Shown here one piece after another: positions 35,151 to 44,336 of a stretch of 64,000 nucleotides of DNA. The position numbers and the translations under genes were made by a program. The notes beneath the pieces are model-generated. The model did no database searches. It was not told the origin of the DNA and was given only the letters and a program-made list of their open reading frames with translations. Source of the DNA: Periplaneta americana (taxonomy: Eukaryota > Arthropoda > Insecta > Blattodea > Blattidae). The stretch lies in NCBI RefSeq assembly GCF_040183065.1, contig NC_091120.1, forward strand, positions 171,527,988-171,591,987, in the 5' to 3' direction. Every line of letters begins with the position of its first letter. The stretch's first letter is position 1.

Positions 35151-35776
35151 GAGACGAGAATTTCATGCATTATAGAATTCCAAATATACATCCATTCATG
35201 CACTATCGAACTATGAAACATGCACGATCAAGCGAAAAATGCACTAAAATATGCACTTTAATTTTTGTTCCAAATTTCTTATTTCACTTCACTTCATTTC
35301 ACTTTTTTTTTTTTTTTTTTTTGCTCAGTTAACAACTAACAACATTTCTAAATTGGTTTCTGTGAGGTTCCTGCACTTGTCAGTCAATATGTTTTTGTAG
35401 GCAGAGAATGACATCTCTACATTGCAAAAAGTTACGGGTGCAAACATGAATGAACCTTCATCTGTTATTTAGTTTTTCTTTGTTTTCCTTCTTCACTCCT
35501 GATTTCTGAAGCTAAAATAAGGGGCCTAGAAATCGAGAAACTGAGATGTCCACTAAAAACGATTAAAATATGCATTTAAACTGAATATAATGTATATTAC
35601 CGGTATATGCATGTTAAGTTAAACATTGTTTCTATCCCCAAAAAAGCCGGAACATGCAAATATGCACGGAAAAAGTACACTTATTTGGAACCGGAAAGTA
35701 ATGAAATGATTAAGTACTAAGTTTGAGCTGTCTTATGTTCCTATAAAAACACGCGTTTGCATGGAATTTTCGTCAC

Positions 35777-35778
<2 letters not shown>
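35149..35778 (-). mobile_element. hAT element remnant between (ATT)n tracts
   Basis: The left end TAGAGACGAGAATTTCATGC and the inverse of the right end (AAGTGACGAAAATTCCATGC) match at 16 of 19 core positions. Both sides are ATT repeats, so the target duplication cannot be resolved. It retains a minus-strand transposase C-terminus. About 630 bp, probably an internal-deletion derivative. Confidence 0.7.
35328..35460 (-). pseudogene. hAT transposase C-terminal remnant
   Basis: Minus-strand reading FMFAPVTFCNVEMSFSAYKN, then ILTDKCRNLTETNLEMLLVV and a stop. It corresponds to the [16 protein letters not shown] dimerisation/catalytic segment of the 494-aa transposase, with the usual VERSFS altered to VEMSFS. 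Upstream domains are missing. Confidence 0.75.

Positions 35779-35842
<64 letters not shown>
35779..35842. repeat. (ATT)n microsatellite
   Basis: About 21 ATT units between the hAT remnant and a LINE tail. Confidence 0.93.
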
Positions 35843-35844
<2 letters not shown>

Positions 35845-36476
35845 GTAGCGAGCCTCAACCGGAGTGTGAGATATGCCATGTATCAATATTACGTTCGAAC
35901 ATTTTCTATTACATTGCAGGAAATATGACCCTGTCCGTCGACAATACGCAAATCGTCCGACTCTACGTGACGTTCTTGGAATTGATTTTGATTCTGAAAA
36001 ATTGCAGTTCTGAGATTTTTATCCAGTACAGAACTTGACAGGGTAATTTGGTTTTTATTGACCCGTTGTTGCTTATCTTCCGGACCCTTTACATCCGGAG
36101 ATTGCATTTGTTGTTTTATATTTGGTTTTAGTTATACTTGACGTTTCGGACCTTCCACGTCCGAATATTTTATAGAAGTTTATTGTTTGGAAATCACCAG
36201 ATAATTTGTTTCTGATAGTATTTGTTTTATTATTTTATTGTTTCTTTGTCAAACACTATCTGGAGTCTAAGAACTGTTCATTTTTATGGTTTTTACGAGT
36301 CACCTTGTTTATAATGCATTTGTTTGTCTCGTTTTTAATGTGATAACGTTTCTTTTTAATTCGTGTTATCATTCAGCTTATGGTATTGTTTGTGTTTTTG
36401 TTTTTTAAAGAATTTTAGGTAAGGGGCAAATAGCCATAGCAGCTGACGCGCCCTTTTTAAACCTCCATTAACTATT

Positions 36477-36478
<2 letters not shown>
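35843..36478 (+). mobile_element. Non-LTR LINE 3' end with Cys/His knuckle
   Basis: Starting ECEICHVSI, and after one frameshift TFEHFLLHCRKYDPVRRQYA, NRPTLRDVLGIDFDSEKLQF then stop. This is the C-x2-C...H-x4-C knuckle that ends many Jockey/CR1/I-like LINEs. A 450-bp 3' UTR ends AGCTGACGCGCCCTTTTTAA followed by a long (ATT)n tail. No polymerase is left. Confidence 0.75.

Positions 36479-36547
<69 letters not shown>
36479..36547. repeat. (ATT)n microsatellite
   Basis: About 23 ATT units, tail of the preceding LINE, interrupted by a hAT element. It continues at 37580-37626. Confidence 0.93.
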
Positions 36548-36549
<2 letters not shown>

Positions 36550-37579
36550 GACTTCGGATTTTAGGTAAAAACCTATTTTAATCTTTAAAAGATAAATTCA
36601 TCAAAACTTGCAAGTACACATTTCATATAAAACTATGCCTAAAATTGGTATTTTAATAGCACTCAAAAATGCTTATTTTGACCTATTAAGTATGTTTTAA
36701 CTCTAATAGGTCAAAACACCCATTCTTATATCGAAAATTTGTGTCTTAAATTTCATATGTATTTCTGGTTCTGTTGGAAATAAAGTAGGCCTACGGGATA
36801 AACTGGAGCAAATTCTGCAGAGAAATGTAGGACTGAAGGACCTGCGTACTGCTTCAGATGTCATAGCAGGGAAGAACACGGATTTACAATGTAACATTCC
36901 TGTCCATCTAGTGTCAAAATTGAAATACGCTCCTGTTACTTCAGTGGATGTGGAGCGTTCATTTTCAGCATACAAATTTGTGTTGAGTGAGAGACGGCAT
37001 TGCTTTTTAGTTGAAAATTTAGAAAAAGTATTATGGAAATTAACGGACAAGACTTGGTAAAATGTTTTTTTATATTTTCACTTGTTTGTTTACTGAATTT
37101 ATATCTAAAACTTATTTTTCACATTTAATTGTTTAGTTTATGTATAACTAGTTAGATATTTGTTGTTCTCTTACTTTTATTAGTAGTGGTAGTAACGGCG
37201 TATAAGCATTTAAAATTATTAAAGTCTGAATTGAATTCCTGATGATTTGGAACATGTTTTTTTTAAACTATTTTTGTTAGAACCTATTTTCGATTCTTTA
37301 GAGACTATTTCCTACACTTTTAAGCCTTAGCTATAATTAGTAATCATTTTTACCCAACAAACTTTTATTGTAAATGATTTCCTATGTTTTCATATCATTT
37401 ATCTTAATGTTTTCTTTTTCCTTTCAAATTGTCACACAATTGGTTTTCATGATTATTCTTTATGAATTGATTAGTAGGCCGATCTATTCGAACCCTTATT
37501 TAGGGCGGCTTTTTTATAAAGAAAAATAATAATTAGGCACCTAAAATTACATTTTAACGACCTAAAAATCCTTACCCTA
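36548..37579 (+). mobile_element. hAT element with internal deletion, inside (ATT)n
   Basis: The left end TAGACTTCGGATTTTAGG and the inverse of the right end (TAGGGTAAGGATTTTTAGG) match over most of their length. Both flanks are attattat. Of 1,032 bp only a C-terminal transposase segment remains coding. The termini resemble those at 24995 and 4274. Confidence 0.78.
36783..37060 (+). pseudogene. hAT transposase C-terminal segment
   Basis: Open for about 90 codons to the TAA at 37058-37060: DKLEQILQRNVGLKDLRTAS, then LVSKLKYAPVTSVDVERSFS, AYKFVLSERRHCFLVENLEK and VLWKLTDKTW. The catalytic Glu of VERSFS and the dimerisation helix are present. The zinc finger and both catalytic Asp regions are missing. 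It resembles, but is clearly distinct from, the 494-aa transposase. Confidence 0.85.
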
Positions 37580-37586
37580 ATTATTA

Positions 37587-37626
<40 letters not shown>
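37580..37626. repeat. (ATT)n microsatellite
   Basis: About 15 ATT units directly after the hAT right end. Confidence 0.92.
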
Positions 37627-37627
<1 letters not shown>

Positions 37628-37800
37628 TGTTTGCTGCTTTATTCTGTTAATTTCTGTCTCTTTGTAAATTCGAAAAAAAAAATGAAAGCATAAATATGTT
37701 ATGAATATTACTGTAATTATGTAAAAATTGTAGGAGTGCATAGCTATTAAAAACAACTGAATTAATAACTATATAAGAAAGCATTCAGACATATACTTAC

Positions 37801-37813
37801 CGGCTGCAGCCAT
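37801..37813 (-). CDS. Possible initiator exon (minus strand)
   Basis: On the minus strand, AACACAGATGGCTGCAGCCG is followed immediately by the donor GTAAGTAT (37800-37793). It would encode M-A-A-A plus one base. The region upstream (37814-38120) is unusually GC-rich for this window and free of recognisable repeats, as expected of a promoter/5' UTR. No downstream exon was recognised at lower coordinates. Weak but specific. Confidence 0.35.
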
Positions 37814-38823
37814 CTGTGTTGTTTTCTGAGCGATAAAATTCACTCTTAAGGGTTAGAATAGTCCAGCACTATACTTCCAGTTGACAGCAATACAGCACAC
37901 ACGCACCAACACACCACCAACCAAATCGCCCGACCGGTGAGACCCAACTAAAGAAGCGAATAAACCGACCTACGTCTTCTTACACCAGCAGACTACTACC
38001 AGTGCCACCAGCATCTTAGCATCGGCTCCATGCCTCCTCGCACCTGTGCAGTTACCCAGTGGCTGGTGTTTCTGTGGCTTTACGCACGGCGGTAAGCTAG
38101 CCAATGGCTATCAAAATCTCTTCGTGTTACTTCTTGCTTTCTCCTCGAGGCTATTATATTTAGTGCCCACAACTTTTGCATGGGTGAAAGACTTTCTGTA
38201 AACACATATTTTAGTTTCGTTCTTTATCGTAGTATGTACTATTAACTCGTTCTCTCCTTCCTATCGCTGGAATAGAGATGCATTTATTTTCTCTCTCTTT
38301 TTCTTATATTCAAAGGAACTCGTATGTCACTTGCTAACACGTCAGTAACTTAACATCTGCGTGTATGACCCGGATATTTGCACTGAAGCCTGTTTTAAGT
38401 CTTTGTAGACATTTTCTATTATTGCCTGACCACGAGTATCCAGTTCGTTTCGAGCAAGCATAGATTTCAGAGCCTTCAACTACACAGATTACACTGAACA
38501 ACAAATTTTTACTTTTTGTCTTGCTCCGAAATAAAAATAGGTGAATATTAGTAATGTGTGTGCCCTAAATCTGAATTTAAAATCGAAATTTCCCCATCAC
38601 GTACCATTTTCCGGGAAAAATGGATTGAATTTTTTATTACAAAACTTATTTGTTTTTAATTTTTCACTGCTACTGATAAAATTACAACACACTAGGCATT
38701 CAAAATGCCTCATAATACTTGCAAAATATGTACTGGATACAAAAATGATGTTACATAGTTTGAAACACGACAACAATAAAAGTATTTCATGCGTATGAGA
38801 AAAATCTCGGAATTTGAACCTAT
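37814..38823. other. GC-richer unassigned stretch, possible promoter
   Basis: 37850-38120 is richer in CA/GC than its surroundings and would be upstream of the minus-strand initiator exon. The rest (38120-38823) shows no gene. Confidence 0.35.
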
Positions 38824-39324
38824 TTAAAAGAATTTTCTGGATGACTTCTGTTTAAAACTAAACCCGAGACTGTCTTTTACAAGGAAACAACAATAGTCTA
38901 CAAGCATGCTGGATGATAATCTTCCTTTATATTGCCTTTCCATTTCAGATATTTCTTGATGAAATCTTTCCCCATGCTCGTCGCTTATCGCTTCAAGGTT
39001 AGGAGGAAAGAAATCCAAATGAGAATGCAAAAAGTGTATTTTGAGAGACACATTACACCCCATTTTCTCATATGCACGTGACATGGTTTCCACAACAAGT
39101 TCTATGTAGCTGTGTGCCCTAGAATTTCCAAGGAAATTTGAGCAAACATCTTTGAAAGCGCGCCATGCCATTCTGTCTGTAACGGAAAGTTTTTCCTCAA
39201 ACAAAACGTCAGTCGTAACTTTGTGAATTTGTGGATCGATGAAAATGCCCTCTTTTAATTTTCCTTCGCTCAAACTGGTAAACTTTTCTTTTAAATACTG
39301 AAAACCACGTACTTGTTTGTTCAT
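38824..39324 (-). CDS. Conserved arthropod ORF, probably mobile-element linked
   Basis: I do not know its biochemical function. The 166-codon frame from the first ATG reads FQYLKEKFTSLSEGKLKEGI, then AWRAFKDVCSNFLGNSRAHS, then KMGCNVSLKIHFLHSHLDFF and ISDEHGERFHQEISEMERQY. The block SLKIHFLHSHLDFFP...SDEHGERFHQ recurs, as I recall it, in many uncharacterised multi-copy arthropod proteins, which is why I suspect a mobile element. The frame stays open upstream of the ATG for about 20 codons (LFNKFQAVQIEVYA) to a stop near 39385, so the true N-terminus is missing. The conserved His/Asp/Glu residues suggest an enzyme-like core, but no catalytic assignment is made. No disabling mutation is seen in this part. 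Confidence 0.6.
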   Translation of the reverse strand: MNKQVRGFQYLKEKFTSLSEGKLKEGIFIDPQIHKVTTDVLFEEKLSVTDRMAWRAFKDVCSNFLGNSRAHSYIELVVETMSRAYEKMGCNVSLKIHFLHSHLDFFPPNLEAISDEHGERFHQEISEMERQYKGRLSSSMLVDYCCFLVKDSLGFSFKQKSSRKFF

Positions 39325-39399
39325 TGCATAGACCTCAATTTGAACTGCTTGAAATTTATTGAATAGAAGGGACCAATGTCTGTTTATTTATTAGAAGTA

Positions 39400-40050
39400 C
39401 AAAAGAATATGCCTACAACCATAAGAAATCAGAAATAAGTCATAAACTCATAAAATGCATTAGCTTTTGTTTTGGTTTACAACTCCCAACCCGCGCCAGA
39501 TGTTTCCTGGGGGAGCGTTTATCGAAAAGTAAAATCATAGTACAGTATATATCTTAAAATCTTACGTGATACGAAGAAAAGAGATACATTTTCGGATTCA
39601 GCGCACATCAAACCATAAGTGACACATTGTTTTAATTCGGAGAAAAATTCTTGTTGTTCAGTGTTATTCATCGTAGATACCGCATGAGTGAAGAATAGCA
39701 GACGAGTTTTGCTTGGAGTTCTCCTTCAGGGATAGGGCAATAGCAACAACATTACTACAGCTTTTACAGAATATTGGCTTCCATTAGATTTTCCAGATTT
39801 TCAAAATGTCAATGAGGGACAAATAGACAAATAAGGGTCACTTACCATTTTTACTTTTGAGTCACCATGCGAAAGAAGACTAAAGAAAGTTTTATTTCCT
39901 CTCGAAGACCAGGGCCAAAGAAGGTCCTCAAGCAGTGGCTCAAAAAAAAACTTGGACCTATATTCCAATTAATTCAATAGATTTATTTTTTATTATTATG
40001 AGTTAAAATTCACTCCTGTATTTTATATAGGTCTAGACGTTTTTGGTCTG
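39400..40050. other. Unassigned stretch
   Basis: No repeat ends or coding signal recognised. Confidence 0.4.
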
Positions 40051-40060
40051 AAATGTGTAC

Positions 40061-40314
40061 TTTTTTTAGTAGGTTGTTTTACGACGTTGTATCAATATCT
40101 CGGATTATTTAGCGTCTGAATGAAGTGAAGGTGATAATGCCGGTGAAATGAGTCCGGGGTCCAGCACCGATAGTTACCCAGCATTTGCTCATAATGGGTT
40201 GAGGGAAAACCCCGGAAAAAACCTCAAGTAGGTAACTTGCCCCGACCGGGATTCGAACCCGGGCCACCTGGTTTCGAGGTCAGACGCACTAGCCGTTACT
40301 CCACAGATGTGGAC
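40061..40314 (-). mobile_element. tRNA-headed SINE, family A, with TSD
   Basis: Minus-strand head CCACATCTGTGGAGTAACGG, B box GGGTTCGAATCCCGG, body CTGGACCCCGGACTCATTTC and tail GATACAACGTCGTAAAACAA. The duplication aaatgtgtac is exact at 40051-40060 and 40318-40327. Confidence 0.93.
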
Positions 40315-40527
40315 TTAAATGTGTACAAAAACAATAAAATGAATTATAAGGATTACCATCTTTTTGTACGAAACTTATTTGCCTTTTTTTATCCGTCATA
40401 TGAAATTATCTCAAATACAGTATCACATAAGTTTAGTTCCTGAAAGTCCAATTTGGCCGTCTCTTCATTGTTGCCAACTAAAACCAAATATTACCAAAGA
40501 AGGTAAAATCACAATTCCGCGTACTGA

Positions 40528-40528
<1 letters not shown>

Positions 40529-40576
<48 letters not shown>
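40529..40576. repeat. (AAT)n microsatellite (empty site)
   Basis: About 16 AAT units, orthologous in position to the LINE-interrupted tract at 27659. Confidence 0.92.
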
Positions 40577-40645
40577 TAGTATTAAAAATAACAATGTCTT
40601 GCTTATTAATCACATCTCATGTTAATTTTTTATTTATTTATTTTA

Positions 40646-40893
40646 GTTGGTTATTTAACGACGTTGTATCAACTACCAGGTTATTTAGCGTCGATGAGAT
40701 TGGTGATAGCGAGATGATATTTGGCGAGATGAGGCCGAGGATTCGCCATAAATTACCTTGCATTCACATTACGGTTGGGGAAAACCTCGGAAAAACCCAA
40801 CCAGGTCATCAGCCCAAGCGGGGATCGAACCCGCGCCCGAACGCAACTTCAGACCGGCAGGCAAGCGCCTTAACCGACTGAGCCACGCCGGTG
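40646..40893 (-). mobile_element. tRNA-headed SINE, family B
   Basis: Minus-strand head GGCGTGGCTCAGTCGGTTAA with GGCGCTTGCCTGCCGG and B box GGGTTCGATCCCCGC, body ACCTGGTTGGGTTTTTCCGA and tail GATACAACGTCGTTAAATAA. The tRNA-like head is the best preserved in the window. Confidence 0.9.
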
Positions 40894-41381
40894 GCACTGA
40901 ATGATTCAATAATTTATGAAATATATTTTCCTCCTGGACTTCTCGGATATTATGTTGGTAATCAGGATTAATATTAAAATCTATTTTGTCTGGCAACGTG
41001 AAATTCATTGCTTTGGCTGAATAGTTTACAATTCATGAGACCTAACCTAAAAATGTATTTTGTTTGATCACGTGAAATGATTAGTACGAATTCGGAAAAC
41101 AGAATACCACTTTGAAATGTATAGCCTACTTAAAATATTTACAAGCACTTTCTTTCTTGGAGAAGTCGCTATCATGCTATTTCCTCTCTTGGATATTTTA
41201 ATAAAAATCTAAACACGAAAGGAATTCATTAAAATGTGAAATATATTTCTGTCCATTAGCTACGTGCATATTTCATACCAAATAGGCCTATACGCTATTT
41301 CTCATTTACTTACAATTACCTGAATATAGAGTTGAATTGAAATCACAACGCAACAGAACTGAATTGTGTATTGATATTAAT

Positions 41382-42285
41382 TTTAGAATATGGCATTAGG
41401 AAAGTTCAGGATAACAGGCAGGGTTTGGAATTGAACGGGTTACATCAGCTTCTTGTCTATGCGGATGACGTGAATATGTTAGGAGAAAATACACAAACGA
41501 TTAGGGAAAACACGGGAATTTTACTTGAAGCAAGTAAAGCGGTCGGTTTGGAAGTAAATCCCGAAAAGACAAAGTATATGATTATGTCTCGTGACCAGAA
41601 TATTGTACGAAATGGAAATATAAAAATTGGAGATTTATCCTTCGAAGAGGTGGAAAAATTCAAATATCTTGGAGCAACAGTAACAAATATAAATGACACT
41701 CGGGAGGAAATTAAACGCAGAATAAATATGGGAAATGCGTGTTATTATTCGGTTGAGAAGCTCTTATCATCCAGTCTGCTGTCCAAAAATCTGAAAGTTA
41801 GCATTTATAAAACAGTTATATTACCGGTTCTTCTATATGGTTGTGAAACTTGGACTCTCACTCTGAGAGAGGAAGATAGGTTAAGGGTGTTTGAGAATAA
41901 GGTTCTTAGGAAAATATTTGGGGCTAAGAGGGATGAAGTTACAGGAGAATGGAGAAAGTTACACAACACAGAACTGCACGCATTGTATTCTTCACCTGAC
42001 ATAATTAGGAACTTAAAATTCAGACGTTTGAGATGGGCAGGGCATGTAGCACGTATGGGCGAATCCAGAAATGCATATAGAGTGTTAGTTGGGAGACCGA
42101 AGGGAAAAAGACCTTTAGGGAGGCCGAGACGTAGATGGGAGGATAATATTAAAATGGATTTGAGGGAGGTGGGGTATGATGATAGAGACTGGATTAATCT
42201 TGCACAGGATAGGGACCGATGGCGGGCTTATGTGAGGGCGGCAATGAACCTTCGGGTTCCTTAAAAGCCATTTGTAAGTAAGTAA
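41382..42285 (+). mobile_element. RTE-like LINE with 14-bp TSD (copy D)
   Basis: An open frame from the insertion point to the TAA after 42261 encodes [70 protein letters not shown] and [20 protein letters not shown], ending AAMNLRVP. The 3' end is TTAAAAGCCATTTGTAAGTA with a TAAG tail. The duplication gtattgatattaat is exact at 41368-41381 and 42286-42299. It is a 5'-truncated copy lacking endonuclease and most of the polymerase, but the remaining frame is uninterrupted, indicating a fairly recent insertion. Confidence 0.95.
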
Positions 42286-42595
42286 GTATTGATATTAATA
42301 TTAATGCCTGTATTACTAATTAATTATAATTCAAAAGCTTAGGTAGGCCTACATGTATTTTCATCTGTTTCCTTTATTGCAAACCGAAATTATTGCTGTC
42401 AACATAACAGTTAGAAAATAACAGCCAAGTGTAGTATTTGTCAGTACCTGCAATTCGAAACGAAATTGGAGAAAGAAAATTAAACCTGAGAGCTAGAAAA
42501 ATCACTATAATCCACTAGCACATGTAATAATAGGAGGAAAATGGTTATGTTTTACCCTTACGTATTAAATAAGCTAATTCGGACTATAGAATACA

Positions 42596-43039
42596 TTAAC
42601 AAAAAAATCAGTTAGGCCTACCTGTGAATTATGCATAACAACCACATCAATTTACCACTTTCTTTATATGTTAAAAAGTTTATATCATTCGTAATAAGGT
42701 CATACAGCACTGACAATTCACACTGGTAATTCAATGTAATTTGAATTTCATACTTCATCAGATTCAAACAAACCTTACCTACTCCTTTTATTGTTCCATT
42801 AATAATTTAAAATTGAAAGTATACTCTCTACATACGTATTTCAACTAATAACAATCCTTGGCGCAACAGCCCATGATAATCCAAGTCCGACAAGCCGTTT
42901 CAGCAGAGGTGTACGATCATCCAACCTGAACGAGATAACGTGTGGTCAGCACATTTATCAGCACAGTCGTTGTGACTGCTTTCAGTAACCTGATTTCGCT
43001 AGTGGCTTCCCAAATTCATCACGATGCTAGGCGTGCACC
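42596..43039. other. Unassigned stretch
   Basis: No gene recognised. The end (42850-43030) may belong to a tRNA-derived SINE whose head follows. Confidence 0.35.
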
Positions 43040-43092
43040 GGTCAAGTGCTAGAGCGCTGGTCTTCCATCTAGGCGGCACGGGTTCGATCGTG
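43040..43092 (+). mobile_element. tRNA-like head fragment
   Basis: AAGTGCTAGAGCGCTGGTCT resembles an A box and GGGTTCGATCG a B box. No SINE body typical of families A-D follows; a Harbinger-like MITE begins at 43113. Confidence 0.4.
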
Positions 43093-43112
43093 TGATACTC
43101 GTTATTTTTTTA

Positions 43113-43722
43113 CGGTCTTATTAATAAAAACTCTATATACAGACGTTTAACTGTCTTATACTTATACAATGAGTAGCTCGTTTATAAGTCGTGTGTAAAT
43201 TCCTTACTAATAATCACTACATACGTCGTGTATAACAGTATAACTGTTACCGCAGCTACGTCATAGTTTCGTCATTACTTCATTACAAAATGTAATAGAA
43301 TATCTGAGATTCTCTATTGCATCCGGTAGAGCGCTCTAGTGTGCTGTGTTAACTATCGATAGTACAATTGGCTCTGATCGATTACACACTATATTTTGGT
43401 CAAAGAGTACAAGCTACAGCAATATTATTCTACTTATTCTGTGCTCTTTGGTGTGTTCTACTGTGGTTACAAGGCATCTATCATCATAAAATGACAGTCG
43501 ATACGAACAGCTGTTAGAGAGGCGGCCATTTTTTTCTCTATATACAACGTTTAAACAAGGGGTTTCGTGTATATAACTACTGTAAAGCAATTCCCATTGC
43601 ATAGTTGCAGATTGTTTATACATCCATCGCTTATGCATGGTTTATTAGTAGGCCTAACGTTTTCTGTCTCAACTCTGCACAAGTCTCGTATAAAAACTGT
43701 ACAAGGTTTATTAGTAAGACCG
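43113..43722. mobile_element. PIF/Harbinger-like MITE (610 bp, TTA TSD)
   Basis: The left end CGGTCTTATTAATAAA (43113-43128) and the inverse of the right end (CGGTCTTACTAATAAA, 43707-43722) match at 15 of 16 positions. The trinucleotide TTA flanks both sides (43110-43112 and 43723-43725), as in PIF/Harbinger. No transposase ORF is present. Confidence 0.75.
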
Positions 43723-43725
43723 TTA

Positions 43726-44261
43726 TCCAGTAACCAGTCAGTAACTACGATATCGTACTACATGACGCCATAAAATACCGTAAGTTAGCCGAAATCTAAC
43801 TCCGCAAAATCCTCGGTTTATAATTTATGAAATAATAGAGCCAGAATCACATAATAAGAATATGGCCCCGATCTCGTATCCTGGAATTAATCACGTCTCC
43901 ATTTTGTTGAAATGTGCGTGTTATCATGCGGCTTCCTTCAAAAGATGTCTATCAAGAGTTAGTTGCACGAGAATAAAATAATGCATATCCCCTAAAAAAA
44001 AACAATGAAACATGAAACCAAGGCATAGGATTCCCACTGGAACGCTTTACATTAAGAAGCTTGCAGAAAATATTAATCAAACTCCGCATCTTAATTTCCT
44101 TGTGAACAAAACGTGTATTGTTATCATAGTCTCTCCATGAGGCTGTGAGCTATACCGAAAGCCAGTTTCTGAATTGTGTTAGTGAATACAGGTTAAATCT
44201 TACTCATTAAAAACACAGATATGTTAAAAATAATCCTTCTAGGACGTATTTGAACTATGGT
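43726..44261. other. Unassigned stretch
   Basis: Nothing recognisable. Confidence 0.4.
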
Positions 44262-44263
44262 TC

Positions 44264-44264
44264 C

Positions 44265-44336
<72 letters not shown>
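44264..44336. repeat. (ATT)n microsatellite
   Basis: About 24 ATT units, continuous with the triplet satellite that follows. Confidence 0.93.

Larger units (their letters stand above)
40330..42595. repeat. Paralogous block 2 (inverted relative to 26745-28800)
   Basis: Carries the same anonymous sequence as block 1 in the opposite orientation, including an uninterrupted (AAT)n tract at 40529-40576 where block 1 has the RTE-like LINE. It has its own later insertions: a family B SINE (40646-40893) and an RTE-like LINE (41382-42285). Confidence 0.75.

Noticed and set aside
34261-36038. ORFs with poly-Ile, poly-Tyr or poly-Asn runs at 34261, 35000, 35048 and 35757
   Set aside because: They are translations of (ATT)n microsatellites joined to LINE or hAT remnants.
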